A DNA stretch of 18,651 bases from NCBI GenBank assembly GCA_964634755.1, contig CAZWJH010000050.1, positions 1-18,651 on the forward strand, given 5' to 3'. Below, piece by piece: positions 1 through 7,367 of the stretch (its first letter is position 1; each line of letters opens with the position of its first letter). The stretch is from JALXDT01 sp964634755 (GTDB lineage Bacteria > Acidobacteriota > Aminicenantia > JAMOAD01). The notes under the pieces were generated by a model. It worked only from the letters and a program-made list of their open reading frames with translations, was not told where the DNA came from and did no database searches. The translations under genes and the position numbers were made by a program.

Positions 1-49
1 AGGCGGAAGAACAATCGGAGCAGGTTCTGTCACCGAGATTATTGAATAA
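1..49 (+). CDS. tuf: elongation factor Tu, C-terminal end (partial)
   Basis: Only the last 15 codons and the stop (TAA at 47-49) lie in the window, in the frame starting at base 2. The peptide GGRTIGAGSVTEIIE matches the conserved C-terminus of EF-Tu, the GTPase that delivers aminoacyl-tRNA to the ribosome. Its position 12 bases before rpsJ is the usual junction of the str and S10 operons. The gene continues off the left edge, so its start and integrity cannot be judged. Confidence 0.93.
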   Translation, partial: GGRTIGAGSVTEIIE

Positions 50-61
50 AGAGGTGTTAAA

Positions 62-367
62 ATGGAAAAAATAAGAATAAAGTTAAAAGCTTTTGATTAT
101 GTTTTATTAGATAAATCAGCTATAGATATAGTTGATAGGGCAAAAAATACGGGAGCTAAAGTTTCAGGTCCCATTCCCCTGCCGACAAAAATTCAGAGGT
201 TCTGTGTTCTTAGATCTCCTCATGTTGATAAGAAATCAAGAGAGCATTTTGAAATAAGAACACATAAGAGGTTGATTCTTATTACTCAGTATAATGATGA
301 AACAATTCAGGAGCTTCAAAAGCTTGATTTACCGGCAGGTATTGAAGTAGAAGTTAAAGCATTGTGA
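62..367 (+). CDS. rpsJ: 30S ribosomal protein S10
   Basis: This 101-residue protein has the usual S10 length and the family's core, including the segment SGPIPLPTKIQRFCVLRSPHVDKKSREHFE-like (about residues 35-64) and the motif THKRLI. S10 sits in the head of the small subunit; in other bacteria it also binds NusB in antitermination. The start ATG is preceded by GAGGTG at 51-56. It follows tuf by only 12 bases, so no long S10-operon leader is present here. All arginine codons are AGA or AGG. Confidence 0.98.
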   Translation: MEKIRIKLKAFDYVLLDKSAIDIVDRAKNTGAKVSGPIPLPTKIQRFCVLRSPHVDKKSREHFEIRTHKRLILITQYNDETIQELQKLDLPAGIEVEVKAL

Positions 368-374
368 GGTTAAA

Positions 375-1016
375 ATGATAGAAGGATTAATTGGAAGAAA
401 AGTAGGTATGACTCAAATAATTAATGAGAACGGAGAGATGATTCCGGTTACCATTATCAAGGCCGGACCATGTGTAGTTGTTCAAAAAAAGACTGTTGAT
501 AAGGATGGATATGAAGCTGTTCAGTTAGGTTTTATTGAAAACAGGAAAGTTAAAGGTCTTAATAAGCCTCTTAAAGGGCACCTCGAGAAGAGAGGTGTAA
601 AGCAACCTGTTAAAATCTTGAGAGAAGTAAGTATTAAGGATGAAAAGAAAATTGAAGAAGGAAGGGAGCTTACTGTAGAGATTTTTGAAAATGTTAAAAG
701 AGTTAATGTAGTTGGTATAAGTAAAGGAAAAGGTTTTCAAGGGGTGATGAAAAGACACGGCTTTGGTGGTGGTAGAATGTCTCATGGTTCTAAAATACAT
801 AGAACTCCCGGATCTACCGGAGCAGCAACATATCCGGGAAGGGTTATGAAGGGTAAGAAATTGCCAGGGCACACTGGTAATGAAAGGCTTACAGTAAAAA
901 ACCTTAAAATAGAGAAAATTATCAAAGAAGATAATCTTATTCTTGTAAGAGGGGCTGTTCCAGGGCCCAATGGCGGTCTTGTGATTGTAAAAAATAGTGA
1001 ATTTAGGAGAGGTTGA
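375..1016 (+). CDS. rplC: 50S ribosomal protein L3
   Basis: The 213-residue protein starts with the L3 signature GLIGRKVGMTQI and carries the internal extension region with the motifs GRMSHGSKIHRTPGS and GRVMKGKKLPGHTG (about residues 131-167), which reach towards the peptidyl-transferase centre. L3 is an early-assembly protein of the large subunit. The residue methylated in E. coli (a glutamine before PGKVFKG) is not glutamine here; this is common outside proteobacteria. The Shine-Dalgarno GAGGT overlaps the rpsJ stop, 7 bases away. No irregularity was seen. Confidence 0.98.
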   Translation: MIEGLIGRKVGMTQIINENGEMIPVTIIKAGPCVVVQKKTVDKDGYEAVQLGFIENRKVKGLNKPLKGHLEKRGVKQPVKILREVSIKDEKKIEEGRELTVEIFENVKRVNVVGISKGKGFQGVMKRHGFGGGRMSHGSKIHRTPGSTGAATYPGRVMKGKKLPGHTGNERLTVKNLKIEKIIKEDNLILVRGAVPGPNGGLVIVKNSEFRRG

Positions 1017-1017
1017 G

Positions 1018-1650
1018 ATGTATAAGATTGAGGTAAAAAACAAAAATAATGAAAAGGTGAAAGAGATAGAGTTGCCTGAAGAGATTTTCAGCTATCCTAC
1101 AAAAAAGCACCTTATCTGGGAAGTTGTAAAGGCTTTTCTTGCAAACCAGAGGAGAGGAACTGCTTCTACGAAGACAAGAGGAGAGGTTAGAGGAGGAGGA
1201 AGAAAACCTTGGCGTCAAAAAGGAAGAGGGACTGCAAGAGCCGGAAGCGTGAGGTCTCCTCTTTGGAGGCATGGTGGTACGACTTTTGGGCCTAAGCCGA
1301 GAGATTATTATATTAGGGTTCCTAAGAAAATGAAAAAGAATGCTCTCAAATCAGCGATTGCTGCTAAATATAGAGATAATGAAATGTTGGTAATTGATGA
1401 CCTTTCTGTTGAATCCCCTAAAACAAAAATTTTTAATGATATTATTAAGAAATTTGAGATTAATTCTGTTTTGGTTGTGGATTCTAAGGAAAAAAATGAG
1501 AATTTTGAAAACCTTTACTTGGCTTCAAGAAATATTCCGAAAGTGAAGTATGTTTCCAACGAAGAGGTTAACATCTACGATATAGTTAGGTATAAAAATA
1601 TAATGTTCAGTGAAGAAGGCTTAAAATCTTTTTTGGAGAGAATTAAATGA
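1018..1650 (+). CDS. rplD: 50S ribosomal protein L4
   Basis: I place the start at ATG 1018 (MYKIEVKNK), one base after the rplC stop, with AGGAGAGG just upstream. A longer frame from GTG 997 would overlap rplC by 20 bases and lacks its own Shine-Dalgarno. The resulting 210-residue protein has normal length. The positively charged loop that lines the exit tunnel is clear (RRGTASTKTRGEVRGGGRK and the following PWRQKGRGTARAGS). In E. coli L4 also represses its operon through the S10 leader; no such leader is visible in this window. The 3' end overlaps rplW by ATGA. Confidence 0.97.
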   Translation: MYKIEVKNKNNEKVKEIELPEEIFSYPTKKHLIWEVVKAFLANQRRGTASTKTRGEVRGGGRKPWRQKGRGTARAGSVRSPLWRHGGTTFGPKPRDYYIRVPKKMKKNALKSAIAAKYRDNEMLVIDDLSVESPKTKIFNDIIKKFEINSVLVVDSKEKNENFENLYLASRNIPKVKYVSNEEVNIYDIVRYKNIMFSEEGLKSFLERIK

Positions 1651-1943
1651 AGTACGATAAATACGGAATTATCAAAGCACCTTTAGTTACGGAAAAGCTT
1701 ACTGATTTAAAAGAGAGTGAGAGGACTGTAGGGTTTATAGTTGATTTAAAGGCAAATAAATACCAGATCAAAAAAGCAGTAGAAGAGATTTTTAAAGTTA
1801 AAGTTGAAAAAGTAAGAGTTGTTGTTAAAAAGGGAAAGCCCAGAAGATATGGTAGGTTTGAATCTAAAACACCAAAAATAAAAAAAGCTTATGTAAAATT
1901 AAAAGAAGGCGAAAAAATGATTGAATTCTTTGAGGCGGTGTAA
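1647..1943 (+). CDS. rplW: 50S ribosomal protein L23
   Basis: The 98-residue protein has the L23 pattern: IIKAPLVTEKLT near the N-terminus, then FIVDLKANKYQIKKAVEEIF and VEKVRVVV. L23 lies beside the peptide exit and is the docking site for trigger factor and the signal recognition particle. Its ATG overlaps the rplD stop (ATGA), so translation is probably coupled. The length agrees with the family and no internal anomaly was seen. Confidence 0.97.
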   Translation: MKYDKYGIIKAPLVTEKLTDLKESERTVGFIVDLKANKYQIKKAVEEIFKVKVEKVRVVVKKGKPRRYGRFESKTPKIKKAYVKLKEGEKMIEFFEAV

Positions 1944-1945
1944 AA

Positions 1946-2770
1946 ATGGGAATAAAAAATTACAAACCGGTGACACCTTCAAGAAGGTTTATGACAGGTT
2001 TTACATTTGAAGAGATTACTTCAGAATCTCCCTATAAACCGTTAACTGTTAGCCTTAAGAAAAAAGGCGGCAGAAATAATATGGGAAGGATAACAGTAAG
2101 ACACAGAGGTGGAGGACACAAGAGAAGGTATAGGATAATTGATTTTAAAAGAGATAAGTTTGATGTTGAAGGTGTGGTTGAAACCATTGAGTATGATCCT
2201 AATAGGTCTTCAAGAATTGCTCTTGTTAAATATGCGGACGGTGAGAGAAGATACATAATAGCACCTAACAGTTTAAAGGTAGGAGACAAGATAATTTCTA
2301 CAAATGGTGAGGCTGAAATAAGAGTTGGAAATTCTCTCCCACTGGAGAAGATCCCTGTTGGAACGCTTGTTCATAATATTGAAATTTATCCAGGAAAAGG
2401 TGGTCAGATAGCAAGATCAGCTGGTACTCTCGCAAGAATACTTGGTAAAGAGGGTAAGTATGCGATTATGAAAATACCCTCAGGAGAAATCAGGAAAATT
2501 AATCTTAAGTGTAGGGCTACAGTAGGGCAAGTAGGAAATATTGAACATTCAAACATTACTATTGGTAAGGCTGGAAGAGTGAGGTGGATGGGAAGAAGAC
2601 CTCATGTAAGAGGTACGGCAATGAACCCTGTTGATCATCCGCATGGTGGAGGAGAAGGAAAAGCTAAGGGTGGAAGACATCCAGTTAGTCCATGGGGTGT
2701 GCCTACCAAGGGTTATAAAACAAGAAGGAATAAGAGAACAGATAAATTTATTGTAAAGAGGAGAAAGTAA
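1946..2770 (+). CDS. rplB: 50S ribosomal protein L2
   Basis: This 274-residue protein has the full L2 layout: the YKPVTPSRRFMT start, an OB-fold with RGGGHKRRYRIIDFKRDK (about 54-71), the SH3-like domain with PVGTLVHNIEIYPGKGGQ, and the C-terminal segment around residues 218-255 with DHPHGGGEG. The histidines 231 and 233 are in the conserved region near the peptidyl-transferase centre. L2 is needed for subunit association. It follows rplW by two bases and precedes rpsS by one. Confidence 0.98.
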   Translation: MGIKNYKPVTPSRRFMTGFTFEEITSESPYKPLTVSLKKKGGRNNMGRITVRHRGGGHKRRYRIIDFKRDKFDVEGVVETIEYDPNRSSRIALVKYADGERRYIIAPNSLKVGDKIISTNGEAEIRVGNSLPLEKIPVGTLVHNIEIYPGKGGQIARSAGTLARILGKEGKYAIMKIPSGEIRKINLKCRATVGQVGNIEHSNITIGKAGRVRWMGRRPHVRGTAMNPVDHPHGGGEGKAKGGRHPVSPWGVPTKGYKTRRNKRTDKFIVKRRK

Positions 2771-2771
2771 A

Positions 2772-3059
2772 ATGGGGAGATCATTAAAAAAAGGACCTTT
2801 TGTTGATAAAAAACTTCTTGAAAAAGTTATGAAAGCAAGAAAAAACATAAAAAAGAAGACAGTTATCAAAACTTGGTCACGAAAATCCACTGTTGTTCCT
2901 GAAATGGTTGGTCTTACAATAGCTGTATATAATGGTAAGAAATTTATACCTGTTTTTGTTACAGAAAATATGGTAAGTCATAAGTTAGGGGAATTTTCTC
3001 CTACAAGAACATATAAAGGGCATACATCTAAAAATGAAAAAACAGCGAAGAGGAGATAA
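2772..3059 (+). CDS. rpsS: 30S ribosomal protein S19
   Basis: The 95-residue protein begins MGRSLKKGPFVDKKLL and contains IKTWSRKSTVVPEMVGLTIAVYNGKKF and HKLGEFSPTRTYKGH in pieces that are hallmarks of S19. S19 forms a complex with S13 in the head of the small subunit and touches the A-site tRNA region. The Shine-Dalgarno GAGGAG lies within the end of rplB. Length and termini are normal. Confidence 0.98.
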   Translation: MGRSLKKGPFVDKKLLEKVMKARKNIKKKTVIKTWSRKSTVVPEMVGLTIAVYNGKKFIPVFVTENMVSHKLGEFSPTRTYKGHTSKNEKTAKRR

Positions 3060-3061
3060 AA

Positions 3062-3421
3062 ATGGCTGAGAAGGAAAAAGATTATTTAGCAGAAGCTCAT
3101 GCTAAGTATATAAGAATTTCACCTTCCAAAGTTAGGTTGGTAATTGATCTTATAAGAGGGAAAAATGTGAATGAAGCAATTACAATATTGAAATTCAGCT
3201 CTAAGAAAAAAGCAGCATCTATAGTTGAAAAGCTTCTGAACAGTGCAGTGGCTAATGCTGAGAACAAGTTTCCCAATATTGAAATTGATAAGCTTTACAT
3301 TAAGAGAATATATGCCAATGAAGCGCCAAGGTTGAAAAGATTTAAGGCTGGACCTATGGGGAGAGTGAAACCCATAATAAGAAGGTTTAGTCACATCTCA
3401 ATATTTTTAGATGAGAAGTAG
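3062..3421 (+). CDS. rplV: 50S ribosomal protein L22
   Basis: The 119-residue protein has the L22 core (AHAKYIRISPSKVRLVIDLI and GKNVNEAITILKF) and the beta-hairpin that lines the exit tunnel (about residues 85-108, with NEAPRLKRF and GRVKPIIRR), ending in SHISIFL. L22 binds 23S rRNA domains during early assembly, and the tip of its hairpin is the site of macrolide-resistance changes in other bacteria. The hairpin looks intact. It lies between rpsS and rpsC with small gaps. Confidence 0.97.
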   Translation: MAEKEKDYLAEAHAKYIRISPSKVRLVIDLIRGKNVNEAITILKFSSKKKAASIVEKLLNSAVANAENKFPNIEIDKLYIKRIYANEAPRLKRFKAGPMGRVKPIIRRFSHISIFLDEK

Positions 3422-3430
3422 GAGGTAACA

Positions 3431-4096
3431 GTGGGACAGAAAACACATCCTTATGGTTTTAGACTTGGTTTTAATAAGACATGGAAATCCTTATGGTATG
3501 CTGATAGAGAGAGTTATCTTGAGAAACTTCACGAGGATTTGAAATTAAGAAAATTTGTAAAAAAAGAGTATTGGAATGCAGCTATAAAGGATATTATTAT
3601 TGAGAGAATTGCTGATTCTATTACTATTAATATTTATACTGCAAGACCAGGTGTAATAATAGGTAGAGGTGGAAAGGAATTACAATCTTTAAGAGAAAAG
3701 ATTAACAAAATGATAAAAAAAGATGTTGCTATTGAGATAAAGGAAGTTAAGAGACCTGAACTTTCGGCGCAGCTCACCGCAGAACAGGTAGCTTTTAGGC
3801 TTGAAAAAAGAACAGCTTTTAGAAGAGCTATGAGAGCCGCTGTATCTTCTGCGATAAAAGTGGGTGCTATTGGTATTAAAATTATGGTTTCTGGTAGATT
3901 GGGAGGAGCGGAAATTGCAAGATCCGAGTGGTATCTTGTAGGTAAAGTTCCTCTACAGACATTAAAAGCCGATATTGACTATGGCTTTGCGGAAGCAAAA
4001 ACCACTTATGGACAAATTGGCGTTAAAGTCTGGATATATAAAGGTGAAAAATTAAAACCTAAAAGTGTTAGAAAAGAGATGAGAGAGGAGGCCTAA
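3431..4096 (+). CDS. rpsC: 30S ribosomal protein S3
   Basis: The start is GTG at 3431, chosen because GQKTHPYGFRLG is the invariant S3 N-terminus and a strong GGAGG lies just upstream. The 221-residue protein has a type II KH domain whose GxxG loop is G78-R79-G80-G81, followed by the C-terminal domain with RRAMRAAV, SGRLGGAEIARSEW and YGFAEAKTTYGQIGVKVWIYKGE. S3 forms part of the mRNA entry channel and its helicase. Length is normal for a bacterium. Confidence 0.98.
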   Translation: MGQKTHPYGFRLGFNKTWKSLWYADRESYLEKLHEDLKLRKFVKKEYWNAAIKDIIIERIADSITINIYTARPGVIIGRGGKELQSLREKINKMIKKDVAIEIKEVKRPELSAQLTAEQVAFRLEKRTAFRRAMRAAVSSAIKVGAIGIKIMVSGRLGGAEIARSEWYLVGKVPLQTLKADIDYGFAEAKTTYGQIGVKVWIYKGEKLKPKSVRKEMREEA

Positions 4097-4097
4097 A

Positions 4098-4502
4098 ATG
4101 TTAATGCCGAAAAAGGTAAAATACAGAAAGGTTCAGAGAGGAAGGATGAAAGGGAAAGCTCAGTCTGGTAATACCTTAGTTTTTGGTGATTATGGATTAC
4201 AGGCTCTTGGCAGAAAATGGCTTACTGCAAGGCAGATTGAAGCTGCAAGAATAGCTATCAACAGATACATTAAAAAAGGTGGTAAGATCTGGATTAGAGT
4301 TTTCCCATGGAAACCCATAACTAAGAGACCCCCTGAAACAAGAATGGGAAAAGGAAAGGGAGATGTTGATGCATGGGTAGATGTAATCAAACCCGGTAGA
4401 ATTCTTTTTGAGCTTGAAGGAGTTAGTGAAGAGGTGGCAAGGGAAGCTTTTAGGCTTGCTTCCTATAAACTTCCTTTTAAAACAAGGTTTGTGAAGAGGT
4501 GA
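4098..4502 (+). CDS. rplP: 50S ribosomal protein L16
   Basis: The 134-residue protein starts MLMPKKVKYRKVQRGRMKG, the conserved L16 N-terminus, which supports ATG 4098 over the ATG two codons later. It carries ALGRKWLTARQIEAAR and the segment ITKRPPETRMGKGKG, whose arginine before MGKGKG aligns with the residue hydroxylated in E. coli L16. L16 organises the A-site region of the large subunit and is a late-assembly protein. One base separates it from rpsC. Confidence 0.98.
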   Translation: MLMPKKVKYRKVQRGRMKGKAQSGNTLVFGDYGLQALGRKWLTARQIEAARIAINRYIKKGGKIWIRVFPWKPITKRPPETRMGKGKGDVDAWVDVIKPGRILFELEGVSEEVAREAFRLASYKLPFKTRFVKR

Positions 4503-4506
4503 TTAA

Positions 4507-4695
4507 ATGAAAGCAAAGGATCTTAGAGAAAAATCTTCGGAAGAGTTGAAAAGTTTGGAAAATGAATTAAAGGAAAAATTGTTTAATCTGAATTTTCAAA
4601 AAGTTTTAGGACAGCTACAAAATCCAATGAAAATTAAAGAAACAAAAAAAGATATAGCAAGAATAAAAACTATATTAAAAGAGAGAGGAGAGTAG
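4507..4695 (+). CDS. rpmC: 50S ribosomal protein L29
   Basis: The 62-residue protein matches L29 in size and in its two-helix pattern: MKAKDLREKSSEELKSLENELKEKLFNL, then FQKVLGQLQNP and IKETKKDIARIKTILKER in pieces. L29 sits near the tunnel exit next to L23. An AGAGGTG sequence at the end of rplP serves as Shine-Dalgarno. The place between rplP and rpsQ is the standard one. Confidence 0.97.
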   Translation: MKAKDLREKSSEELKSLENELKEKLFNLNFQKVLGQLQNPMKIKETKKDIARIKTILKERGE

Positions 4696-4696
4696 C

Positions 4697-4999
4697 ATGA
4701 GTAGAGCGACGAAAATTGGAATAGTGAGTTCTGCAAAAATGGACAAAAGTGTTGTGGTTACTGTGTATAGAATGGTTAGACACCCCTTGTATAAAAAGAC
4801 CATAAAAAGGAAAAAAAGATATATGGCTCACGATGAACTAAACAGGTGTAAGGAAGGAGATGTTGTCTTGATAAGAGAGACAAGACCATTGTCAAAAAGA
4901 AAAAGATGGAAAGTTGTAAAAATCATACAGGCAGCCAAAGTTTTAGGAAAACAGGAGGTAAAAAATGATACAAATGCAGACGATACTCAGGGTAGCTGA
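4697..4999 (+). CDS. rpsQ: 30S ribosomal protein S17 with extended C-terminal tail
   Basis: The protein has the S17 OB-fold signature: KIGIVSSAKMDKSVVVTVYR, HPLYKKTIKRKKRYMAHDE and EGDVVLIRETRPLSKRKRWKVV in pieces. S17 is a primary 16S rRNA-binding protein. At 100 residues it is longer than many bacterial homologues. The last dozen or so residues (about KNDTNADDTQGS) are polar, look unstructured and are encoded across the rplN Shine-Dalgarno and first codons, giving a 35-base overlap. The ATG at 4697 follows GAGAGGAGAG. The tail may be just stop-codon drift. Confidence 0.96.
   Translation: MSRATKIGIVSSAKMDKSVVVTVYRMVRHPLYKKTIKRKKRYMAHDELNRCKEGDVVLIRETRPLSKRKRWKVVKIIQAAKVLGKQEVKNDTNADDTQGS
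4953..4959 (+). promoter_or_regulatory. rplN Shine-Dalgarno inside the rpsQ coding region
   Basis: AGGAGGT lies five bases before the rplN ATG at 4965. It falls inside the last part of rpsQ, so ribosomes finishing S17 pass over it and continue 35 bases into rplN. This site decides the rplN start and points to translational coupling between the two genes. Confidence 0.8.
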
Positions 5000-5333
5000 T
5001 AATTCTGGAGCAAAGAAAATAATGGCAATTAGAGCAGTGGCAGGAGCTTCTCCTAATAATGCATCTTTGGGAGATGTGATAACTGCTACGGTAAAGGAAG
5101 CAGAACCGAATAGTAAAATAAAAAAGGGTTCTGTTGTAAGAGCCGTTATTGTTAGAACAAATCAGGAAGTAAGAAGAAAAGATGGGACTTATATTAGGTT
5201 TGACGATAATGCTGCTGTTTTGATTAATAATGAAGGTGAGCCTATTGGAACGAGAGTTTTCGGCCCGGTTGCAAGAGAACTTAGAGAAAGAAGGTTTATG
5301 AAAATAGTATCTTTGGCAATGGAGGTTCTTTAA
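4965..5333 (+). CDS. rplN: 50S ribosomal protein L14
   Basis: The 122-residue protein has the exact L14 length and signature: MIQMQTILRVADNSGAK at the N-terminus, KIKKGSVVRAVIVRT in the middle, and GTRVFGPVARELRE with FMKIVSLAMEVL at the end. L14 contacts the small subunit (bridge B5/B8) and is the binding site of the silencing factor RsfS. The canonical N-terminus confirms the start even though it overlaps the end of rpsQ by 35 bases. Its stop abuts the rplX start. Confidence 0.98.
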   Translation: MIQMQTILRVADNSGAKKIMAIRAVAGASPNNASLGDVITATVKEAEPNSKIKKGSVVRAVIVRTNQEVRRKDGTYIRFDDNAAVLINNEGEPIGTRVFGPVARELRERRFMKIVSLAMEVL

Positions 5334-5651
5334 ATGTTAAAGATAAAGAAAAATGATACGGTTGTTGTGATTACTGGAAAGGATAAAGGTAAAACTGGCA
5401 AGGTCTTAAAGGTTATTCCTTCGAAAAATAGGGTTATAGTTGAAAAAATTAATTTCATGAAAAAGCATGTGAGACCAAATCCTCAGAAGGGAGTTCAGGG
5501 CGGAACATTGGAGAAAGAAGCACCTTTGCATATTTCCAATGTAATGTACTTTTGTACTAATTGTGGAACCGGTGTTAGAGTTGGATTTAGGATTTTGGAT
5601 GATGGATCAAAAGTGAGATACTGTAAGAAGTGCGGAACCACATTGGATTAG
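5334..5651 (+). CDS. rplX: 50S ribosomal protein L24 with zinc-finger C-terminus
   Basis: The 105-residue protein has the KOW motif near the N-terminus (VITGKDKGKTGKVLKV, about 12-27), then VEKINFMKKH and GTLEKEAPLHISNV, all typical of L24, an assembly initiator of the large subunit. The C-terminus adds two CxxC pairs (C74-C77 and C97-C100), which should bind one zinc ion. Many L24 proteins have lost some of these cysteines; this one keeps all four. The ATG follows the rplN stop with no gap, and GGAGG lies inside rplN. Confidence 0.97.
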   Translation: MLKIKKNDTVVVITGKDKGKTGKVLKVIPSKNRVIVEKINFMKKHVRPNPQKGVQGGTLEKEAPLHISNVMYFCTNCGTGVRVGFRILDDGSKVRYCKKCGTTLD

Positions 5652-5661
5652 GAGGAAGAAA

Positions 5662-6204
5662 ATGATACCAAGATTAAAAGAAAAATATGAGGAAGAAATA
5701 AAACCAGCTTTAAAGGAGAAGTTGAATTTAAAGAATATTATGGAAGTCCCAAAACTTGAGAAGATCGTTATAAATATGGGAATAGGTGAAGCGACACAGA
5801 ATATAAAGGCCCTTGATGCTGCAGCTGCTGATCTTAAAATTATCACCGGTCAGGCACCTGTCGTAAGAAGAGCTAAAAAATCTATTTCAAGTTTTAGGTT
5901 GAGAAAGGGTATGCCTATCGGGCTTTCTGTCACTTTGAGGGGTGATAGGATGTATGAATTTCTTGACAGGTTAATTAGTATTGTAATTCCCCGAATCAGG
6001 GACTTCAGAGGAATTTCTCCAAGAGCATTTGACGGAAGGGGGAATTATACATTAGGGCTTAAAGATCAATTGGTTTTTCCTGAAATTGATTATAATAAGG
6101 TTGATAAAAATAGAGGAATGAATATTACAATAGTAACTACCGCTAAAGATGACAAGAGTGCTTATACTTTGCTGGAAATGTTTGGAATGCCATTTAGGAG
6201 TTAA
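5662..6204 (+). CDS. rplE: 50S ribosomal protein L5
   Basis: The 180-residue protein has the L5 markers: a start with RLKEKYEEEIKPAL, then VPKLEKIVINMGIGEA, TGQAPVVRRAKKSIS and FRGISPRAFDGRGNYTLGLK, and FPEIDYNK. L5 binds 5S rRNA and forms a bridge with S13 in the 30S head. A strong TTAGGAGGAAG lies before the ATG. In E. coli the rplX-rplE border holds the S8 translational operator; no comparable hairpin was obvious in the 10-base gap here. Confidence 0.98.
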   Translation: MIPRLKEKYEEEIKPALKEKLNLKNIMEVPKLEKIVINMGIGEATQNIKALDAAAADLKIITGQAPVVRRAKKSISSFRLRKGMPIGLSVTLRGDRMYEFLDRLISIVIPRIRDFRGISPRAFDGRGNYTLGLKDQLVFPEIDYNKVDKNRGMNITIVTTAKDDKSAYTLLEMFGMPFRS

Positions 6205-6215
6205 GGAGGAAATTA

Positions 6216-6401
6216 ATGGCTAAAAAATCACAATTGGCAAAAAACAAAAAGCCACCTAAGTTTAAGGTTAGAGCATACAACAGATGTAAAATTTGCGGAA
6301 GACCGAGAGGATACATCAGAAAATTCGGAATTTGTAGACTTTGTATGAGAGAACTTGCACATAAGGGAGAACTTCCCGGTGTTATTAAAGCAAGTTGGTA
6401 A
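6216..6401 (+). CDS. rpsZ: 30S ribosomal protein S14, zinc-binding short form
   Basis: At 61 residues this is the short, zinc-binding type of S14 (type Z). The zinc ligands are C24, C27, C40 and C43 in the contexts RCKICGRPRGY and ICRLCMRELA. The long zinc-free form found in many proteobacteria has about 100 residues. S14 is a head protein near the P-site tRNA. The C-terminus (LPGVIKASW) is canonical and the ATG follows AAGGAGG. Confidence 0.97.
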   Translation: MAKKSQLAKNKKPPKFKVRAYNRCKICGRPRGYIRKFGICRLCMRELAHKGELPGVIKASW

Positions 6402-6421
6402 AAAAAATAAGGAGAGGAAAG

Positions 6422-6814
6422 ATGCTTACAGATCCAATCGCTGATTACTTAACAAGAATTAGAAATGCAATAATGAGAAAATATGAGACTGTTGAGATCC
6501 CTGCTTCAAATATGAAAAAATCTATAACTAAGATTCTAAAGGAAGAAGGTTATATTGAAGACTATGAATTTATTGAGGATAATAAGCAGGGAATTATTAA
6601 AATTACTCTGAAGTATGAAGATGGAGTTCCTGCTATCTCCGGGCTGGAAAGAGTTTCTAAACCCGGCCTAAGACAGTATAGCAGTGCTGAAAAACTCCCC
6701 AAAGTTTTAAACGGACTTGGAATTGCCATTATCTCCACATCAAAAGGGATTATGACTGATTCAGAGGCACGATCTGAAAATGTTGGTGGAGAAGTTTTGT
6801 GTTATATTTGGTAA
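6422..6814 (+). CDS. rpsH: 30S ribosomal protein S8
   Basis: I start this gene at ATG 6422 (MLTDPIADYLTRIRNA), which is the conserved S8 N-terminus and is preceded by AAGGAGAGG. A longer frame from TTG 6395 would overlap rpsZ and adds nothing conserved. The 130-residue protein ends with the family's STSKGIMTDSEAR and GGEVLCYIW. S8 is a primary binder of the 16S central domain and in E. coli represses the spc operon; whether it does so here cannot be told from the sequence. Confidence 0.97.
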   Translation: MLTDPIADYLTRIRNAIMRKYETVEIPASNMKKSITKILKEEGYIEDYEFIEDNKQGIIKITLKYEDGVPAISGLERVSKPGLRQYSSAEKLPKVLNGLGIAIISTSKGIMTDSEARSENVGGEVLCYIW

Positions 6815-6826
6815 GGAGGAGATAAG

Positions 6827-7366
6827 ATGTCGAGAATTGGGAAATTACCTGTTAGTATTCCTAAAAGTGTTAAGGTAGAGATTAAAGAGGATCATATAGT
6901 GATCAATGGTCCCAAAGGGAAGTTGGAAAGCCCTAAATTTGAATCTCTTGATTATAAACTAGAAGAGGATAAACTTATTATTTCTCCTAAGAATGAAGAG
7001 AGGCAGACGAGAGCTTTATGGGGATTATCGCGTAGTCTTTTGAATAACGCTGTAATAGGAGTTACAAAAGGTTATGTGAGGGAACTTGAGATAGTGGGAG
7101 CAGGTTATAGAGTCCAGCTTCAAGGAAAAAAGCTTGTGTTTAACATTGGGTATTCTCATCCTGTAGAGGTAGAGCCTCCTGAAGGTATCACCTTTGCGGT
7201 TGAAAATCCGATGAAATTTTCTGTTTCGGGAATTGATAAGCAAAAAGTAGGGCAGGTTGCAGCGAATCTTAGAGCAATAAGACCCCCTGAGCCATATAAA
7301 CTTAAAGGGATTAGATATGAGGGTGAAAGAATTATACAGAAAGAAAGAAAGTTAGGAGCGAAGTAA
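6827..7366 (+). CDS. rplF: 50S ribosomal protein L6
   Basis: The 179-residue protein has the two-repeat L6 fold. It starts MSRIGKLPVSIPKSV, has RALWGLSRSLLNN (about 62-74) and GYRVQLQGKKLVFNIGYSH (about 92-110), and ends with the family signature around 154-168 (RPPEPYKLKGIRYEGE). L6 lies near the sarcin-ricin loop and factor-binding site. A strong AAGGAGGAG precedes the ATG. Length and termini are normal. Confidence 0.98.
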   Translation: MSRIGKLPVSIPKSVKVEIKEDHIVINGPKGKLESPKFESLDYKLEEDKLIISPKNEERQTRALWGLSRSLLNNAVIGVTKGYVRELEIVGAGYRVQLQGKKLVFNIGYSHPVEVEPPEGITFAVENPMKFSVSGIDKQKVGQVAANLRAIRPPEPYKLKGIRYEGERIIQKERKLGAK

Positions 7367-7367
7367 A

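Noticed and set aside
997..1017. Upstream GTG start for L4
   Set aside because: It would overlap rplC by 20 bases; the better ribosome-binding site serves ATG 1018, which gives the expected L4 N-terminus.
525..1043. Long antisense frame of 172 codons opposite rplC
   Set aside because: It lies opposite a clearly real ribosomal gene, has no recognisable family, and its low-complexity Phe/Ser/Thr-rich composition is what the reverse strand of Lys/Glu-rich AT-rich genes gives. The same holds for the other antisense frames across the block (for example 8000-8335 and 2549-2890) and for plus-strand frames opposite icd and leuCD-like genes.
6395..6421. N-terminal extension of S8 from TTG 6395
   Set aside because: It overlaps the end of rpsZ, adds nine non-conserved residues, and the Shine-Dalgarno points to ATG 6422, which gives the canonical S8 N-terminus.
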